The notes: generated by a model from the sequence alone, not told the origin. 64,000 nt of DNA from Siderastrea radians (GCA_964017195.1 OZ024890.1:51391593-51455592); one strand, 5' to 3'. Positions 24,001-34,339 are shown, numbered from the stretch's first letter. Numbers and translations are program-made.

Positions 24001-26537
24001 AATAATTTGATTGTTCACAAATCTCATACAAAATGATGAGCTACCATCGAGGACATAATTTGTCAGAAATAGTTTAATAATATGTTTCATCGATTTTTCC
24101 GTTCCGTTGTGTGTTCAAGGGGATGAAGCTGTAAATGTATAACTGCAAAAATTCCAAATGACAAGAAAGTTGAATGATTCTATACATTCCAGTCTACTCA
24201 CAGTTCTGTTTGCAAACTTGTTATCAATACTTATTAGATGAGTAAGGACTACCTTGAAGTGACTTCACATTAAACACGACAGATACCCAGTTGTTATTTC
24301 TACTGTACAATATTTCCTCTTGTGCTATTCTCAATGTGAAGTAAAATATTTTTAAAAAAATCATCATTTCGTTTTGCTACAAATCCCCATCCAAATCTGG
24401 TCTTTCCTCTCCCCCCCCCCCCCCCCTCATGCCTCATGCCTCACTAAAGTTCAACTAAGGTTCAAGAAGACACTTCATGTACATGGGGAGTTTGTGAATA
24501 CATCCATCATCCCTTATGATTTACAGTTTAAATAGAATTTAAAGCTGCATAACCACTGCAACTACATGCTAAATTCTTGTTAACTACTTTTAGGGTTGGC
24601 TGTCAGTATTTCTGTACTGCAAGAAACCAATTTTTAATTTATAAATTATAGCAACATAGTCTTACAGTTGTATATATTTACCAGCAAACATAGTCTTACA
24701 GTTGTATATATTTACCAGCACTTTCTGCCAAAAAGTGTTTAGTTTTCTTTTTTTTAAGTTTTAGTTTACAAAAGATGACAGACATCTGACAGACATCTGG
24801 GGATATTTAATATCCGCAGATGTCTGTCATTTTTGTAAAAACCAAGTATTTCGGTGTACCCAACACACTCATTAAACAAAAGTAAAAAGATATTAGCTAA
24901 TGAAAATTACTTCGGTTAGGTATCTCATTTCACTTTTAAAAAATATCTTCTCAGCTAACCCAAACCTTTTAGCAAAATTATTTGTGCAGATGTAAGACAA
25001 GAAATTGATGAACCGTGATTTACTTTCTAAAACAATGGCCAGGATTATAAATCTTTAATTTTGTTTTAATATTCGTAATCTGCAAACAATGTTACCTTTA
25101 GAGTGAAAAGTCAAATAAAAATCTCATACTCGTGAATATAATATTTGAGGTTTCCTGCATTTGGCCTAAACCGAAAGAAAAAAGCCAGAGATAAAAAAAA
25201 ATACATCTAACTGGCAATACTACTGGATAAACTTTATAAAAGTCATTTTTGCTGCGAATGATTATCGATTACGAAGATATCACAGAACTAAAGAAATGCA
25301 CCAAATAATGTGGTTATTAAACGAAAAGCCGCACAGTTTACAAAACACATCAGCTTTTGAATTCAGGGAAAGACCGGATATGGCATAGAATTAATAAATA
25401 TAATCTACAGAAATATGAAACTCTTCATGGACTCTTAACGTTGTTCAAAACTCGTGCAATATAGACGCTTGTGTATATAGTTTAAATCAAAACACGCGCC
25501 AAGTTCAGCGTGACCTTTTAATAGTGTAATAAAACAGTGTATTTCTTCGGTGATGAAAATACTATTTTAAATCAGTTTATAGTTGCGCTGAGATTGAACA
25601 CTCCCTGCAGTCGAAAATCGACTATATAGAGACCATAGAGAAAAAATAATTTATATCTTTCACATGGAGCACGACTAAAAACAAGATAAATATTTTACCA
25701 AATCTGGTATGCAACTTCATTCAAGCGGGAGAAAGAAAGAAGTTCCGGAAACAGCACGATCTAATCGGGCTAAAATATAAACCCACCTTAAATTCACCGA
25801 CAAATGCGGTAATGAAATTGAAATAGAGCTTCAAAACAGAATTTTAGAAAATACTTAGTATAAATGAGTTTAAATTCCAAATTATCGTGCAATGTTTCAG
25901 TTGAATAGCCTTTGCCACATGAGGGTACCGTTTTATATTCTTGATGTACTTAATATCGCGTTGATTATGAATATTGCGTCCAAAACGACATATCCCTTTT
26001 CTGTTAAAAAAAAATTCCTTTAAAATAGGCATTATCATCATCATAGCAATGCACGGAAATAGTCTCAAACTCTTGTATCACGAAAATCACTCACAAAACT
26101 CGAACTCAGTCGAAGTACCTTAGCTAACACTACAATAGTCCGTTGTTTACCTTCAGGATTTCATTCACATCAAATTCCCGCTCTGTATCAAAGAGACCCC
26201 CAAAGTCTTCGTCATCCTCCGCATGTAGAGAGTTTTCTCCTTAAAATCAAATATACAATTTAATACACTTGACATCACTTTATCCGCCTGGATGAACTTT
26301 TCACGGCAATTAGCCAGCGGCGGGTAAAATCAACAGCCATATCATTGTCTACAACTGAAGTGAACTAAGTCACGCGTGAAAATGAACTCTAAGTTAATTC
26401 CTCTTACCTCTTCTTTTAGCATTGAACTTGTCTGAGTCTGATATTTCATTCCATTGAAGAAATAAAAGCAACGTAGCGAGTAAAACAGCAAGAATCGAAA
26501 ACTGAATCAAGCGCTTGACTCTTCGTATTGCCACCAT
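7408..26537 (-). CDS. B4GALNT3/4-like: PA14-domain beta-1,4-N-acetylgalactosaminyltransferase (B4GALNT3/4 type), complete
   Basis: Golgi enzyme that transfers GalNAc in beta-1,4 linkage to terminal GlcNAc of glycoproteins. Exons in transcript order: 26408-26537, 26151-26239, 23349-23460, 22236-22516, 21279-21465, 18768-20422, 17253-17308, 16410-16488, 16276-16297, 15338-15451, 14432-14481, 13013-13116, 12602-12674, 11803-11877, 10542-10620, 8696-8822, 7408-7636. These total 3462 nt (1153 aa plus stop), and every phase matches at GT-AG sites. Residues about 10-27 form a signal anchor (type II topology). A PA14 domain spans about 205-357, a conserved [11 protein letters not shown]...[12 protein letters not shown] block about 437-480, a predicted coiled coil about 532-559, and a basic Ser/Lys-rich linker follows to about 780. 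The catalytic domain from about 872 carries [13 protein letters not shown] (metal-site type motif), [14 protein letters not shown] and [12 protein letters not shown]. Human paralogues are about 1000 aa, so the linker is longer here. B4GALNT3 and B4GALNT4 cannot be separated by eye. Confidence 0.95.
8325..8639. mobile_element. inverted-repeat miniature element, family 3 copy 1 (intron 16)
   Basis: Both ends read GGCGCTGTTACAC(T) inward, and the interior carries repeated TTGCAACTTGTCTCGCAA motifs in both orientations. A relative with the same GGCGCTGTTACACGAGGCAA type end lies at about 11995-12573. The outermost bases (CTAA on the left, TTAA on the right) leave the exact target duplication unresolved. 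Confidence 0.65.
8978..9060. repeat. GAT trinucleotide microsatellite
   Basis: About 27 tandem GAT units with one GAC interruption sit in intron 15 of the glycosyltransferase gene, directly beside the palindromic transposon that starts at 9072. The poly-aspartate open frame it creates is an artefact of the repeat. Confidence 0.95.
9072..9900. mobile_element. 829-bp palindromic transposon, 7-bp target duplication, family 2 copy 2 (intron 15)
   Basis: Nearly identical in length and layout to the element at 5486-6317. It has the same CATGAGCTATAGG ends, the same CCATATATGG centre and the same GGCGGGCGGTAAAAG-type internal block in each arm. Flanks are the direct duplication GTGTTAA at 9065-9071 and 9901-9907. 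The two copies differ by scattered substitutions and a small indel near 9300, so they are separate insertions. Confidence 0.92.
9977..10237. mobile_element. palindromic TA-type miniature element, family 1 copy 2 (intron 15)
   Basis: Same family as 340-633: ends GCC(T/A)GAGAAAACAGCC, inner TACCCAGATCT and CAATCAGAAGCACT motifs in both arms, bounded by TA. It is shorter than copy 1 through small deletions in one arm. It lies 76 bp from the family 2 element, so this intron is a nested insertion target. Confidence 0.8.
10764..11153. mobile_element. inverted-repeat miniature element, TA-type (intron 14)
   Basis: The left end GGCTCTTTGCATAACCGTGT and the inverse right end around 11115-11153 pair over about 40 bp, including TTGTCAATCATAA. 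Inner arms also pair (ATTAGTAGGATTTCCAATTT against its inverse near 11045). TA flanks both ends. No coding potential. Confidence 0.8.
11995..12573. mobile_element. family 3 miniature element, copy 2, interrupted by another element (intron 13)
   Basis: Ends match the 8325-8639 family (GCTGT(C/T)ACACGAGGCAAT inward on both sides), and the interior is rich in TTGCAACTTG motifs. A TA-flanked element at 12099-12390 splits it. The right end lies about 28 bp from the splice donor of exon 13 (12602-12674). Confidence 0.65.
12099..12390. mobile_element. 292-bp TA-type miniature element nested in another element
   Basis: Termini GAGCGCTTTTCAAATGAGTG and, from the other side, GAGCGGTTTTCAATTGAGTG, flanked by TA at both ends (Tc1/mariner-like insertion). 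The interior has repeated CCAATCA motifs in both orientations. A second copy in opposite orientation is at 15922-16208. The nesting shows it arrived after the host element. Confidence 0.88.
12820..12925. mobile_element. short hairpin element, GACTG-rich family (intron 12)
   Basis: A near-palindrome of about 105 bp. GTAGAC...TGGCGACTGTGGGGCGGGCG pairs with its inverse around 12870-12925. A relative with the same GGCGA(T/A)...GTGGGGCGGGCGAAA core lies at 29239-29398, and short ends of the AGACTGC(G/T)AG type recur at 23691-23868 and 54059-54080. Confidence 0.6.
14169..14418. mobile_element. inverted-repeat miniature element next to a splice donor (intron 11)
   Basis: The arms of about 100 bp begin GTTTCGAGTTCAC on both sides and include GACCGCTG, GCATTTGTAC, GTTAGTCTCA and CACAAATACCAGC in inverted order. 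The right end lies only 13 bp from exon 11 (14432-14481) of the glycosyltransferase gene. Confidence 0.8.
14787..14877. mobile_element. very short palindromic element (intron 10)
   Basis: A 91-bp hairpin with ends CTCCCCACCTACCCCTCCC on both sides around an AT-rich loop. Compact palindromes of this kind are typical deletion derivatives of inverted-repeat transposons. Confidence 0.65.
15144..15317. mobile_element. 174-bp TA-type miniature element (intron 10)
   Basis: Ends GAGCGTTT...AAACGCTC are flanked by TA. The interior contains a 24-bp direct repeat, ACACCAATATGGCCGCCGT, at about 15249 and 15281. Its end lies 20 bp from the donor of exon 10. The terminal GAGCG recalls the 12099-12390 family, so the two may share a transposase. 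Confidence 0.75.
15922..16208. mobile_element. 287-bp TA-type miniature element, second copy of the nested family (intron 9)
   Basis: Inverse-oriented copy of 12099-12390. It has TA flanks, ends GAACGGATTTCAATTGAGTG and GAACGTTTTTCAAATGAGTG, and the same internal CCAATCAGAA and GGCGCCGGTTACATGTATTTG blocks. Substitutions are scattered. Confidence 0.85.
16651..16752. repeat. CGTCGGTCG-rich degenerate repeat (intron 7)
   Basis: Variants of (A/C)GTCGG(T/A)CG recur about ten times in 100 bp, with CGTACGTCGG and AAGTCGGTC forms in both orientations. It looks like the arm of an inverted-repeat element, but the partner arm was not clearly identified. Confidence 0.5.
17366..17416. repeat. ATC trinucleotide microsatellite (intron 6)
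   Basis: Tandem ATC/ACC units, lying about 60 bp upstream of exon 7 of the glycosyltransferase on the transcribed strand. Confidence 0.9.
18314..18703. mobile_element. inverted-repeat element (intron 6)
   Basis: The outer ends CGGTGCCTC pair (18314 and 18695-18703). Inner arms pair over GGTAACCA(C/A)GC...TTTTTTTAGAGATA near 18477-18500 and its inverse near 18580-18608. It ends about 65 bp from exon 6. The arms are imperfect, so the exact limits are provisional. Confidence 0.5.
22555..22905. repeat. ACTTGCG-rich internally repetitive element (intron 3)
   Basis: The motif (G)ACTTGCG/CGCAAGT occurs more than ten times in both orientations, together with two copies of GGGTGGCCAAAC at 22620 and 22754. 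It resembles the internally repetitive miniature elements elsewhere in this intron set, but the terminal repeats are unclear. Confidence 0.5.
23691..23868. mobile_element. short inverted-repeat element, AGACTGCGAGCAGTC ends (intron 2)
   Basis: The left end (AGTCTAGACTGCGAGCAGTC) and its inverse at 23850-23868 (GAGACTGCTCGCAGTCTAGT) flank 140 bp with no coding signature. A solo related end is seen at 54059-54080. Confidence 0.65.
24650..24716. repeat. tandem duplication, two units of about 33 bp (intron 2)
   Basis: Two adjacent, nearly identical units contain CATAGTCTTACAGTTGTATA. The only difference is one inserted A at the start of unit 2, so the duplication is recent. Confidence 0.85.
24775..24838. 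repeat. perfect-stem hairpin
   Basis: ATGACAGACATCTG(...)CAGATGTCTGTCAT: a stem of about 14 bp with a further ACAGACATCTGGGGATATT arm and an AT-rich loop. It lies in intron 2 and could be a degenerate short palindromic element. Confidence 0.55.
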
Positions 26538-27579
26538 GCTGTCTTGTCGTCTTTCATTTTAACCCATCTTTTCTCCGCTTGTTCCCCAGGGAGAAGTCCA
26601 TCGACGATTTTTACACCGCAATCGCTGCATTTATTTCCCAGGCAATATCCAGTTGCTCGGAGACCATCTCATGGAATCAAACTTTCCTTTTGTCATTGAC
26701 GTCTCATTTATAAAGACAAAAACGAGCACGATTCAGAATTCTTTAGCGGTGCTCATCCGGGACTTGTTAGCGGAAGTGAAGCTCTTATTACCAGCGGAAA
26801 ACACACCGTGAGAGACAATGACTCCGGCAGGTTGCAGTATTTAAATTCCTAATTCTCATTTCAGTTTATTTACATTTAATTTCCACATAGCTTTGTTTTA
26901 TTTCCGACCGTTTAAACATACTTCTTTCTTTCTCAATGATAAGATCTAATTTACTTTCTTTCCGCTTCTTTTCCTGAGGAGTTGAGGTTTTACATGTAAC
27001 CACTTGAAACGCAAGTTTGACCAAATATCACGCACCGCTTTTTCGAGTGGTTCATTTATTTAATAGCTAAACACGAAGAAATCACCAACGTAAAAAATAC
27101 AACATTACAGTTTTACCTTGTTACAGAAATAAATCAACTTTCCTATTTCTAGGTTTCTGGGCGTTAAGACCCTAGAAGCCGCAAGGAAGCTAGTCTGAAA
27201 TTCTCAAGTACTGAGTCTCTTTCTTTGTATCTTTATAGTTTTGCATGATTAAGTATGGAAAATCAACATGTTTCCTGACTCCCAACGGCGTACACAGCAA
27301 TCCAGTCTGACAGCCTGCTGGCCAAATACCCGGACAGACAAGTTTTAGACGGTGATTTCGGGCTCACCATGGTTTGAATTCGCTAAAAGTTTCCTTTGTC
27401 TTCAATATACGTATATAACTAATTGATATCGACTTGGCAGCCTTTCGCTCGTGTAATAATGGATTGAAATAATAAATGACAATCATCTCTATTTTAAAGA
27501 GGTTTTCAAGTTTAGGAGGTGTTTTTGACATCAAAAATTAACAATGCACACACCCGAATCGCTTTCCATTAAAACTCAC

Positions 27580-27634
27580 CTGTCTTGGCAATTTGAACAG
27601 GTATAATTCTGTTCTCAGACATCTTCATCAACAT
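27580..27634 (-). other. possible alternative first coding exon of the glycosyltransferase gene
   Basis: An ATG at 27632-27634 opens 18 codons (MLMKMSENRIIPVQIAKT) and ends at ACAG|gtgagt, a strong donor in phase 1. Exon 2 at 26151-26239 is entered in the same phase, so this exon could replace exon 1 and give a protein without the signal anchor. No homology supports it; the only evidence is the donor quality and the phase match. Confidence 0.25.
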
Positions 27635-28109
27635 ATTCGTGAGACAAAAAAAGAAAAAATTCAGAAACAAAAAATCTCAGGGACACTCAAAGAGGAAATA
27701 TAATCAAAACATTTATCACAGCAATTACGATATTATTAAACCTTTTGTAGTTTTGCAACTTATACGTTGTATCTAAGGATTAGCAGGGCCCTTTCTGAAT
27801 ACTAGCCTCGACGCTGAATGCCTCCCTGCCTAAAAAGACAATATCTCTTTTTGTGTAAACAAGAGAGACAGAAGCGACAGAGCTGAATAACGCACTGCGC
27901 ATGTTCGTTACGTCACTGCTCTCCTCCATTCTCGTCCCCAGAGCTGCGATCCTTTTGGCCAGCGCCACGGATCGCAGCTCTGTGGAAAATTTGTGAATGA
28001 GTCAGTTTTTAATTGTGTTCGAAATGGACAATAAATTGTTGAATATTTTGTTCTTAATGCCGATTTAGAGCTGGGAGATGTTAAAAGAAGAATTCGGTGT
28101 CTTTGGCGA

Positions 28110-28446
28110 TATCATTAAGGTAAGTAAAGTTTTCGTTCAATAGAAATTGTGGTTGTAAAGCTTTTTATTTAAAGCTGTATTGCGGCAGTCGAAGTGTCGT
28201 AAAGCGGTTGTGTCACGGTTCATAAAGATACCTTATTCTCTTGCAATGAACTTTTAAAATTTTATAATTGGAAATTTTTAAACTTGTAATGAAGCAAGTT
28301 GAAAGTTACACTAATACAAACATGTGCTTAATTTTAATTCAACTAACACCGACCATAATTTTTGTTCAATGGCGGTATTGCTCCGTAAAAACCAAAATCT
28401 TAATTTAAGATGTTTCTATTGAACGAAAGCTTTACTTACCTCAGTG
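28110..28446. repeat. inverted repeat pair containing splice-donor-like sequence
   Basis: The segment around AAGGTAAGTAAAG(T/C)TTTCGTTC at about 28118 is repeated inverted at about 28405-28445. Arms of about 40 bp are separated by about 250 bp. Probably the ends of a miniature element. Confidence 0.6.
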
Positions 28447-29238
28447 ATAATAATGTTATTGGAATTTTTGACAGTCTACTCTTGTCTGAAGCGGTGCCAT
28501 GCATATGACACGAACACCTGTTGTTGTCTTTCTCGAGTTGTTTTCTGTGGCGCTGAAAAGCGAGCGATTCAGCATTTACTTGACCAATACGACAAAGTTT
28601 AGCCTGAATATCAGGCTTTCCGGGAGAAAGTCGTTATAATCGCCTTGGAATTCACTTGCCCGTGGACTTCCACGTGGCCGACACGAAAACAGAGAAAAAA
28701 ATAAAAGTCCCACAACCAATAAAACACCACTTGCAACTTTCGCGATAAAATAAAGCGACTGGGAAATGTAAGCACAATTCGTAAAATCTCGTTTAAGCCA
28801 AAATTTCACAATTTTACCGACGAAAACAAAATTTTTTCAAACTGAAATAAGATACAATATGGTATTGGCTGTCCAAAAACACACAGACTTTTCTTAACCA
28901 CGCAACACTGTGCTTAACCAACGGGTTTGTTTGCCGTACGGGAAAATCCCACAAATACCGGCCATTTTAAATAGCCCGCCAGGCCTGCCAAGTCGCCAAG
29001 TCGAGTTCGCGCGCGGTCGCCCGCGTTTCGCACCGCTGACCGTTCAGCGTTATTCAGCTCTGTCGACAGAAGCCAGTTTTGCAGAATGATATTCAAAGTG
29101 TCGAGTTTCGCATTTCGCCTACTGTGAAAGTTCCCGACTCGGAAAAGTCTCGCTACCGAAATCAGAGTTGAAACGAAGTGAAAAGTCGCGAAATCGAATT
29201 TAATTTCTGTTAGAAGCCAAAGATGTGAAAAATGTAGA

Positions 29239-29398
29239 CCGCGAGTAGTTTGTTATTTTGGCGATAACGACTGTGGGGCGGGCGAAATACACGCGCGCGC
29301 GCGAAATTTCGAGGAGACACGACGCGAGGGGAGCGTATTTCGCCTGCCCCACAAAAGCCATCGCCAAAACTAGAGACAACTTGCAGTCTATGCAAAAT
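29239..29398. mobile_element. short hairpin element, relative of 12820-12925
   Basis: The core TTTTGGCGATAACGACTGTG and GGGGCGGGCGAAAT pairs with its inverse at 29330-29398, around a CG-rich loop with (CG)n. The ends match the AGACTGC-type family seen elsewhere in the window. Confidence 0.6.
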
Positions 29399-29510
29399 AA
29401 GATCTAAACAATTTGTTCTCTTTTTTTGTTGAGGTTTGTGCCTACTGAAACTTGAAAAGTCGTCTAAACGTGGCTTAACAATCACGGTGTAATGTAGGGT
29501 CATTCACTGC

Positions 29511-31817
29511 CAGGAGCCATAATCGGGGATGGAGACCGTAACAGTATTGGCGTTGGCCAGATCGAAAAAGACAAATGTGCTATTTTTAGAAAAAATTGCG
29601 CCATTGCGCGTGACACACGCGGGTGTGTGTTGCGAGGACTCCGCGCAGAGAAAAACAAACAAAATGGCGTCGGAAACTGTACCTTTGTTGGAGATGAATA
29701 AATTCAATTTCTGTCATCAGTGTCACTTCCTAATTTGAGGCTAGTCCTTGGGGAGAACGTTCTGGATAGTGACTCTGGATATCAGGATTATACAAGTGAT
29801 TCCGATGATGGCAGTGAGAATATTTTAGAAAAATCCTGTGGCGAAGATGTGTCGGACATGTCGGACGAGGATTTCCCCGTTTGACGGAAGAAACGTTTTA
29901 CGGGCAAAAATGGCGTCGAACTACGAAAAAATCAGTTGAAGGCGAATCTGGCAGAAAAAGGGAAAATACATCTCGAATATATATTTCCTCTGAGGACGCA
30001 CAGAGATTAAAGGGCAGCCGCAAAGACTGTAAAATGATTCTCCAAGCACGTACTGAAGAAAAGTAACGCACTGATAAATCGTTGTCACTTTTTCACTGCA
30101 AGAAAAATAGTAACATATATTCAAATACCGAGTCAGCAAAGAAAATGTCTGTCGAGATTTCTCAGCTTATGTTTCCTGAAATAATGCCCGCCTTTACCGA
30201 AATGGCCGAAATGTTTATAATGACGACCAAGAATAGTGAAAAGCGCGCCTTGTTTTCAATCAAATGCTCTCGTGGTGCGTTATCAATCGTCGACAAAATA
30301 GAGAACTGGAAAAACACCAAGAGAAAAAAAAACTACTTCCGTCGATGAGAAGGAGAAAGATGAAGTGAAACTCCATGCTGCCCTAGTACTTAATATTACT
30401 TTCTGGGCAATTTACGAACCTAGAAGGGATACATAGCGCAGTGGATGTGGCAAGGGTTTCAACGACAGAGTGAGCTTAATTATTTTTCTCTGCCAGCAAC
30501 CCGGCGAGAAAAATCACTTTGTATCGAAGCAAAATTAAGAAAAAATTACGACTGAACGTCACTGAGACACAAATCTAAGTTGTTTCAGAGTGCTTGATTT
30601 CTTAGGACGAAAAGAAACTGTAGACTGAAATAGAATTTTAAGCATTTAGCGCTTTGTTTACAATTTCTTTCATCGTCCAGTCAATCACTTGTTCTTAAAA
30701 TTTCACAAACAGCAGGTTTCATACGGAAGGCTTTGACTCCGAAATATCGAGCCAAGACAAAATAAAGCACAGTAAAATTGGAAAGAAGCATTTAATAAAA
30801 ATTGTCACACTTTTTATGGCGAGTCAGTACAAAAATCATGCAACAGTCTGAACGACAAGCATTGAACAAATCCAGTACCAGAAAAGGCGACATTTTTTGG
30901 CTATACCACACAAAATTGACACTGGTTTACCTGTACTCGTTGTGGCTCTATCTGTGTTCCCTTGAGCAGCTCCAGACATTTAGACACAAGTCGGATGCCA
31001 TGTAAAATACGTTGAATCGCTTTCACAGTTGTTTGAGTGTTATTTTTACCATTCCGTCCGCGGGCTCTAAACTAAGAAAAGCTGCGTTTTGTGGTTTGCA
31101 TTTAAAAAGTAAGATGGTGAATTCTAATGTTCCTCACCTCCGTAGTCTTGTTTCCGTGAGCTGCATAGTAATTATCGTTCAAGTCTAATTATTAATCCTG
31201 TCTTCAGTTCGATTAAACAAACACATGATGGCTCCGTTGTCAGCGTTGTGCGAACGGAGCGATTTCAAACTCGTTCATTTGAACTCCCGCAGCCATAACG
31301 GTGAGATCGTACAGCTTCAATCCGCTTTGAACGACGATTACAACAATTTTCAGGAAAAATCAAACACGTACCACATTTCAGAGCCCATAATTGGGAGACC
31401 TTGTGCTTGTACGTCCACTTCGGAGCAGTTTCATTGATTCATTCAGCTCCGCAAAGAAACGCTGCAACACTTCGCAAGGTTTTGGCGCCTTTTTCGGTCA
31501 GTCATGTGATCGCGATCGATTCTTGTTCCCTTTTATCTCGGAGTTTCTCTCTCTTTTTTTCTCTTTCTTTATAGCAATTAGTGATTGCGTTTTTAATAAT
31601 AAAAACAATTGTGTACTCGGGCATACCGGATATCAAATAATTATAACCATCTTGGTCATATCCAGCACGCCCTCGTTGTACGCAAATTTGCGTGTAGCCA
31701 CGCGCGTTTATGACGTTGAGGGTGGCGCAATTTTTTCTAACAATAGCACATTTGTCTTTTTCGATGGGGCCGCGTGGAGCCCGCGCTTACGGTCTCCGTC
31801 CCCGATTATGGCTCCTG
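29511..31817. mobile_element. 2307-bp inverted-repeat transposon with 7-bp target duplication (element A)
   Basis: Ends CAGGAGCCATAATCGGGGA are inverted, with one mismatch over the first 31 bp, and pairing resumes over ATCGAAAAAGACAAATGTGC. The direct duplication TCACTGC flanks it at 29504-29510 and 31818-31824. Interior coding is decayed. An ATG at 29663 opens a short frame (MASETVPLLEMNKFNF), and a nearby frame is acidic with repeated D/S (about 29750-29880), like the N-termini of some transposase-associated proteins. Another frame at 31225-31437 shares QSALxDxxNNFQE and YHI motifs with element B. The superfamily is unresolved: 7-bp duplications with CA...TG ends fit P-like or Dada-like elements better than hAT (8 bp). 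Confidence 0.88.
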
Positions 31818-32744
31818 TCACTGCTTCAGTCAACAGCTTTCTGAAGCTCAGTGAACAGCAGGACCGTTCATAATATATAGATTTAGCCAAGCCTAAAAGC
31901 GGAGCCGCGAAGGAATAAACTGGTGTTCGTTTCTCAAAAATAGTCCTGAAACTTTTCGGTCTGAAATACATTTCGGGGCTTTTGTTGGCTCGTTCGCTTT
32001 CGAAAAGTGTTTTTCAAAAAGCCTGAAAGTGTTCCGAATTGTCCTTCAATATTTTGGGGATCTGTTCTGTAAAACCAAGCTCGAAAGGTCGTTCTAGAGG
32101 CTGAGCACAGCTTGATTATTTTACTCACGAGCCGTCTAGCTTGGTGTTTGCAATGTTTCCATATCCTGTCATTAACTGTGAAGGCTTGTCAAATCTCCTT
32201 GGTTTATTGGCTGTTCGCTTGAATGAACTTGAAACGGTGCTCATTTACAAAAACAAAATAAAAATTATTCGACTGTTTAAATGGGTTATCTTCATCGCGT
32301 TCGGATGTTAACAAATAACATAAACTGCCACTAAATAAAAATATTAGTCTGGTCAAAAATTTATACTGACATTTCACCGGCATTTACTGAGATTACCCGA
32401 AATAAAAGATCTGGGGAACTTCGAAGCACTTGTAATAAACTTATCGAAGAAATGTCGCGTAGGTTTTAGCAGCCGCGAAAAAATTCAAGCACTTTGAGGA
32501 ACACACATTACTTACGGGATAAAATAGCTTTAAACTCAAAACTGCTTCGCTTATATTTCGGTCTCTAACTTGAGACCATCGAGATTGAAAACAAACGAAC
32601 AAACACCGTCCAAACATTCTTAACTTTGTTGCATAAGTTTTGCGGCTGCAAATTGTCTGAAATTCGAGCGCTTTAAAAAATGCACCGAACTGTTTTTGGA
32701 AGCTTTTCGGGCATAATAGGTTTAAACCGACAACTGCTTCGCGA

Positions 32745-33265
32745 GGGGGACATTGGGTTTTTCGGTTTTGCGGTTTTGGTCACTTTTGAGATCGGTTTTT
32801 CGGTTTTTGCGTTCAAAATCCCCGGTTTTTCGGTTCTGGTGTCTACTGCGGTTTTCGGTTTTTCCCTTTTTCATATTCGGATTTCGGTTCTTATGAACAA
32901 AAAAGCGGTTATTCGGTTCTTGCGAGCAATTCGCGCATTGTACGAACCTTTTTGAGTTCATTACAAAAGTTTCACCTTCATATGAGACAAAGACAATGGA
33001 AGAAGCGATTGCTTTGGTTGAACATTGCAAAAATATTCTTCGGGATAATGCGCATCAAATTCGCGCTGCAAGCCGTATAACAGGGGCATTGAGTGGCCCC
33101 TAAGGCCAATATTTCGCGGTTATATCAAGGGTTGAAGGATTGAAAATCACGAATTTGCTGTTTTGATCACTATTCTCGGTTTTTTTTTTCGGTTTTGAGC
33201 GATTCTTCTTCCGGTTTTTCGGTTTTGGTGAAAATTTGGGCCGGTTTTTCGGTTTCTGATAGGCC
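32745..33265. repeat. CGGTTTTTCGGTTTT low-complexity block
   Basis: Dense repeats of CGGTTTT(T/G) with interspersed unique sequence. The Gly/Phe-rich open frame at 32680-32955 is only a translation of this repeat. It appears to interrupt a tandem array, because units on either side (32690-32745 and 33450-33510) match each other. Confidence 0.75.
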
Positions 33266-34339
33266 CCAATGCCCCCGCTTATAGCTTTTCAAATAACTGT
33301 TATATTTCGTTCTCTAACTAGAGACAATCAAGACTCAAAACAAAGAAACGCCAAACACGCTTTAATTAAATTGTTATTATGCCGGCATAAGTTTTGCGGA
33401 TGCGAAGTAAGCCTATATAAAGTTAGGCGCTTTGAGGAACGCACAAAACTGTTTTCGGAAGCTTTTCGGATAAAATAGCCTTAAACCGACAACCGCTTCG
33501 CTTAAAAGATTATTACTATTGAAAACTTCTAGGACAAGAAAATCGACAGTTGCACAAAGAGATGGACCGGACGGTGAAAATTGAAAGCAAAGCTTGTGCA
33601 ATTGTCTTGCGGCTGTGCTTAGACCTACTGTTATGAATAAACAAACACAAAATAATGGACAGAGAAATCATTTTTGAAAAACATTTATTCGAAAACCCCT
33701 AAGTTTATACTTAAATACAATTCGCGTTACACTTCCAAAATCGTAGGTCGGTCCACGCGAGTGAAATCGGCTCAGCATGGCAAAATATTCAAGAATCTGT
33801 CGCAAATCTGAGCGCGTTTTCTAATAATTTTTTAAAGTCAAAAGTAAATAACACATTTCTAATGGCATAACTCAAATTTACATTTCAAAACGTAATTTCT
33901 TTCATCGTAATACTCGAAATCATGTACCTTAGACCTTTTAAAAACTTCACTTACTCGGTTGTGTTTCAGAACAGGGCAAACTCTCCGCCGTGAAGAAAAC
34001 AAAGCGATGAAGTCCTTTGAATGCAGCTTTCGTAACTTGAACTTTTCGCCTTCTGCCAGTATTCTTTTGAACTTTTTCTTTCCATTTATATATATTAGAT
34101 GTTTTTTTGTCAAGTATAAAACTTCAGTACTCTCAAGCAATCGTTAAATGCTAAAGAAGCTTAAGCTTCTAAAAGAAACCTCTTTTTCAAAAGCGACGAT
34201 GGTCATGCGATTTCCCGCCAAGAAAAATGCCGGTTGCCCTAAAGCACCGTGCGATTTCCCGCCAAGAAAAGATGGCATTCTCTGCCCCCGTCGGGTTGTC
34301 TTGGGACTCCCCTCCCCCTCCCACAGATTGTGCGGACGG

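Larger units (their letters stand above)
26538..29510. other. upstream region of the glycosyltransferase gene, no confirmed gene
   Basis: It would contain the B4GALNT 5' UTR and promoter, but no TATA box or other element could be assigned. It carries one possible alternative first exon (27580-27634), an inverted-repeat pair (28110-28446), a short hairpin element (29239-29398) and CAGAGCTGAATAACGC ends at about 27879 and, inverted, at 29043. Open frames here are short and unlike known proteins. Confidence 0.4.

Noticed and set aside
31391..31873. 160-codon plus-strand frame
   Set aside because: Its C-terminal third is the translated terminal repeat of element A and appears also in the opposite arm (29504-29707); no coherent domain.
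32680..32955. Gly/Phe-rich 91-codon frame
   Set aside because: Direct product of CGGTTTT repeats.
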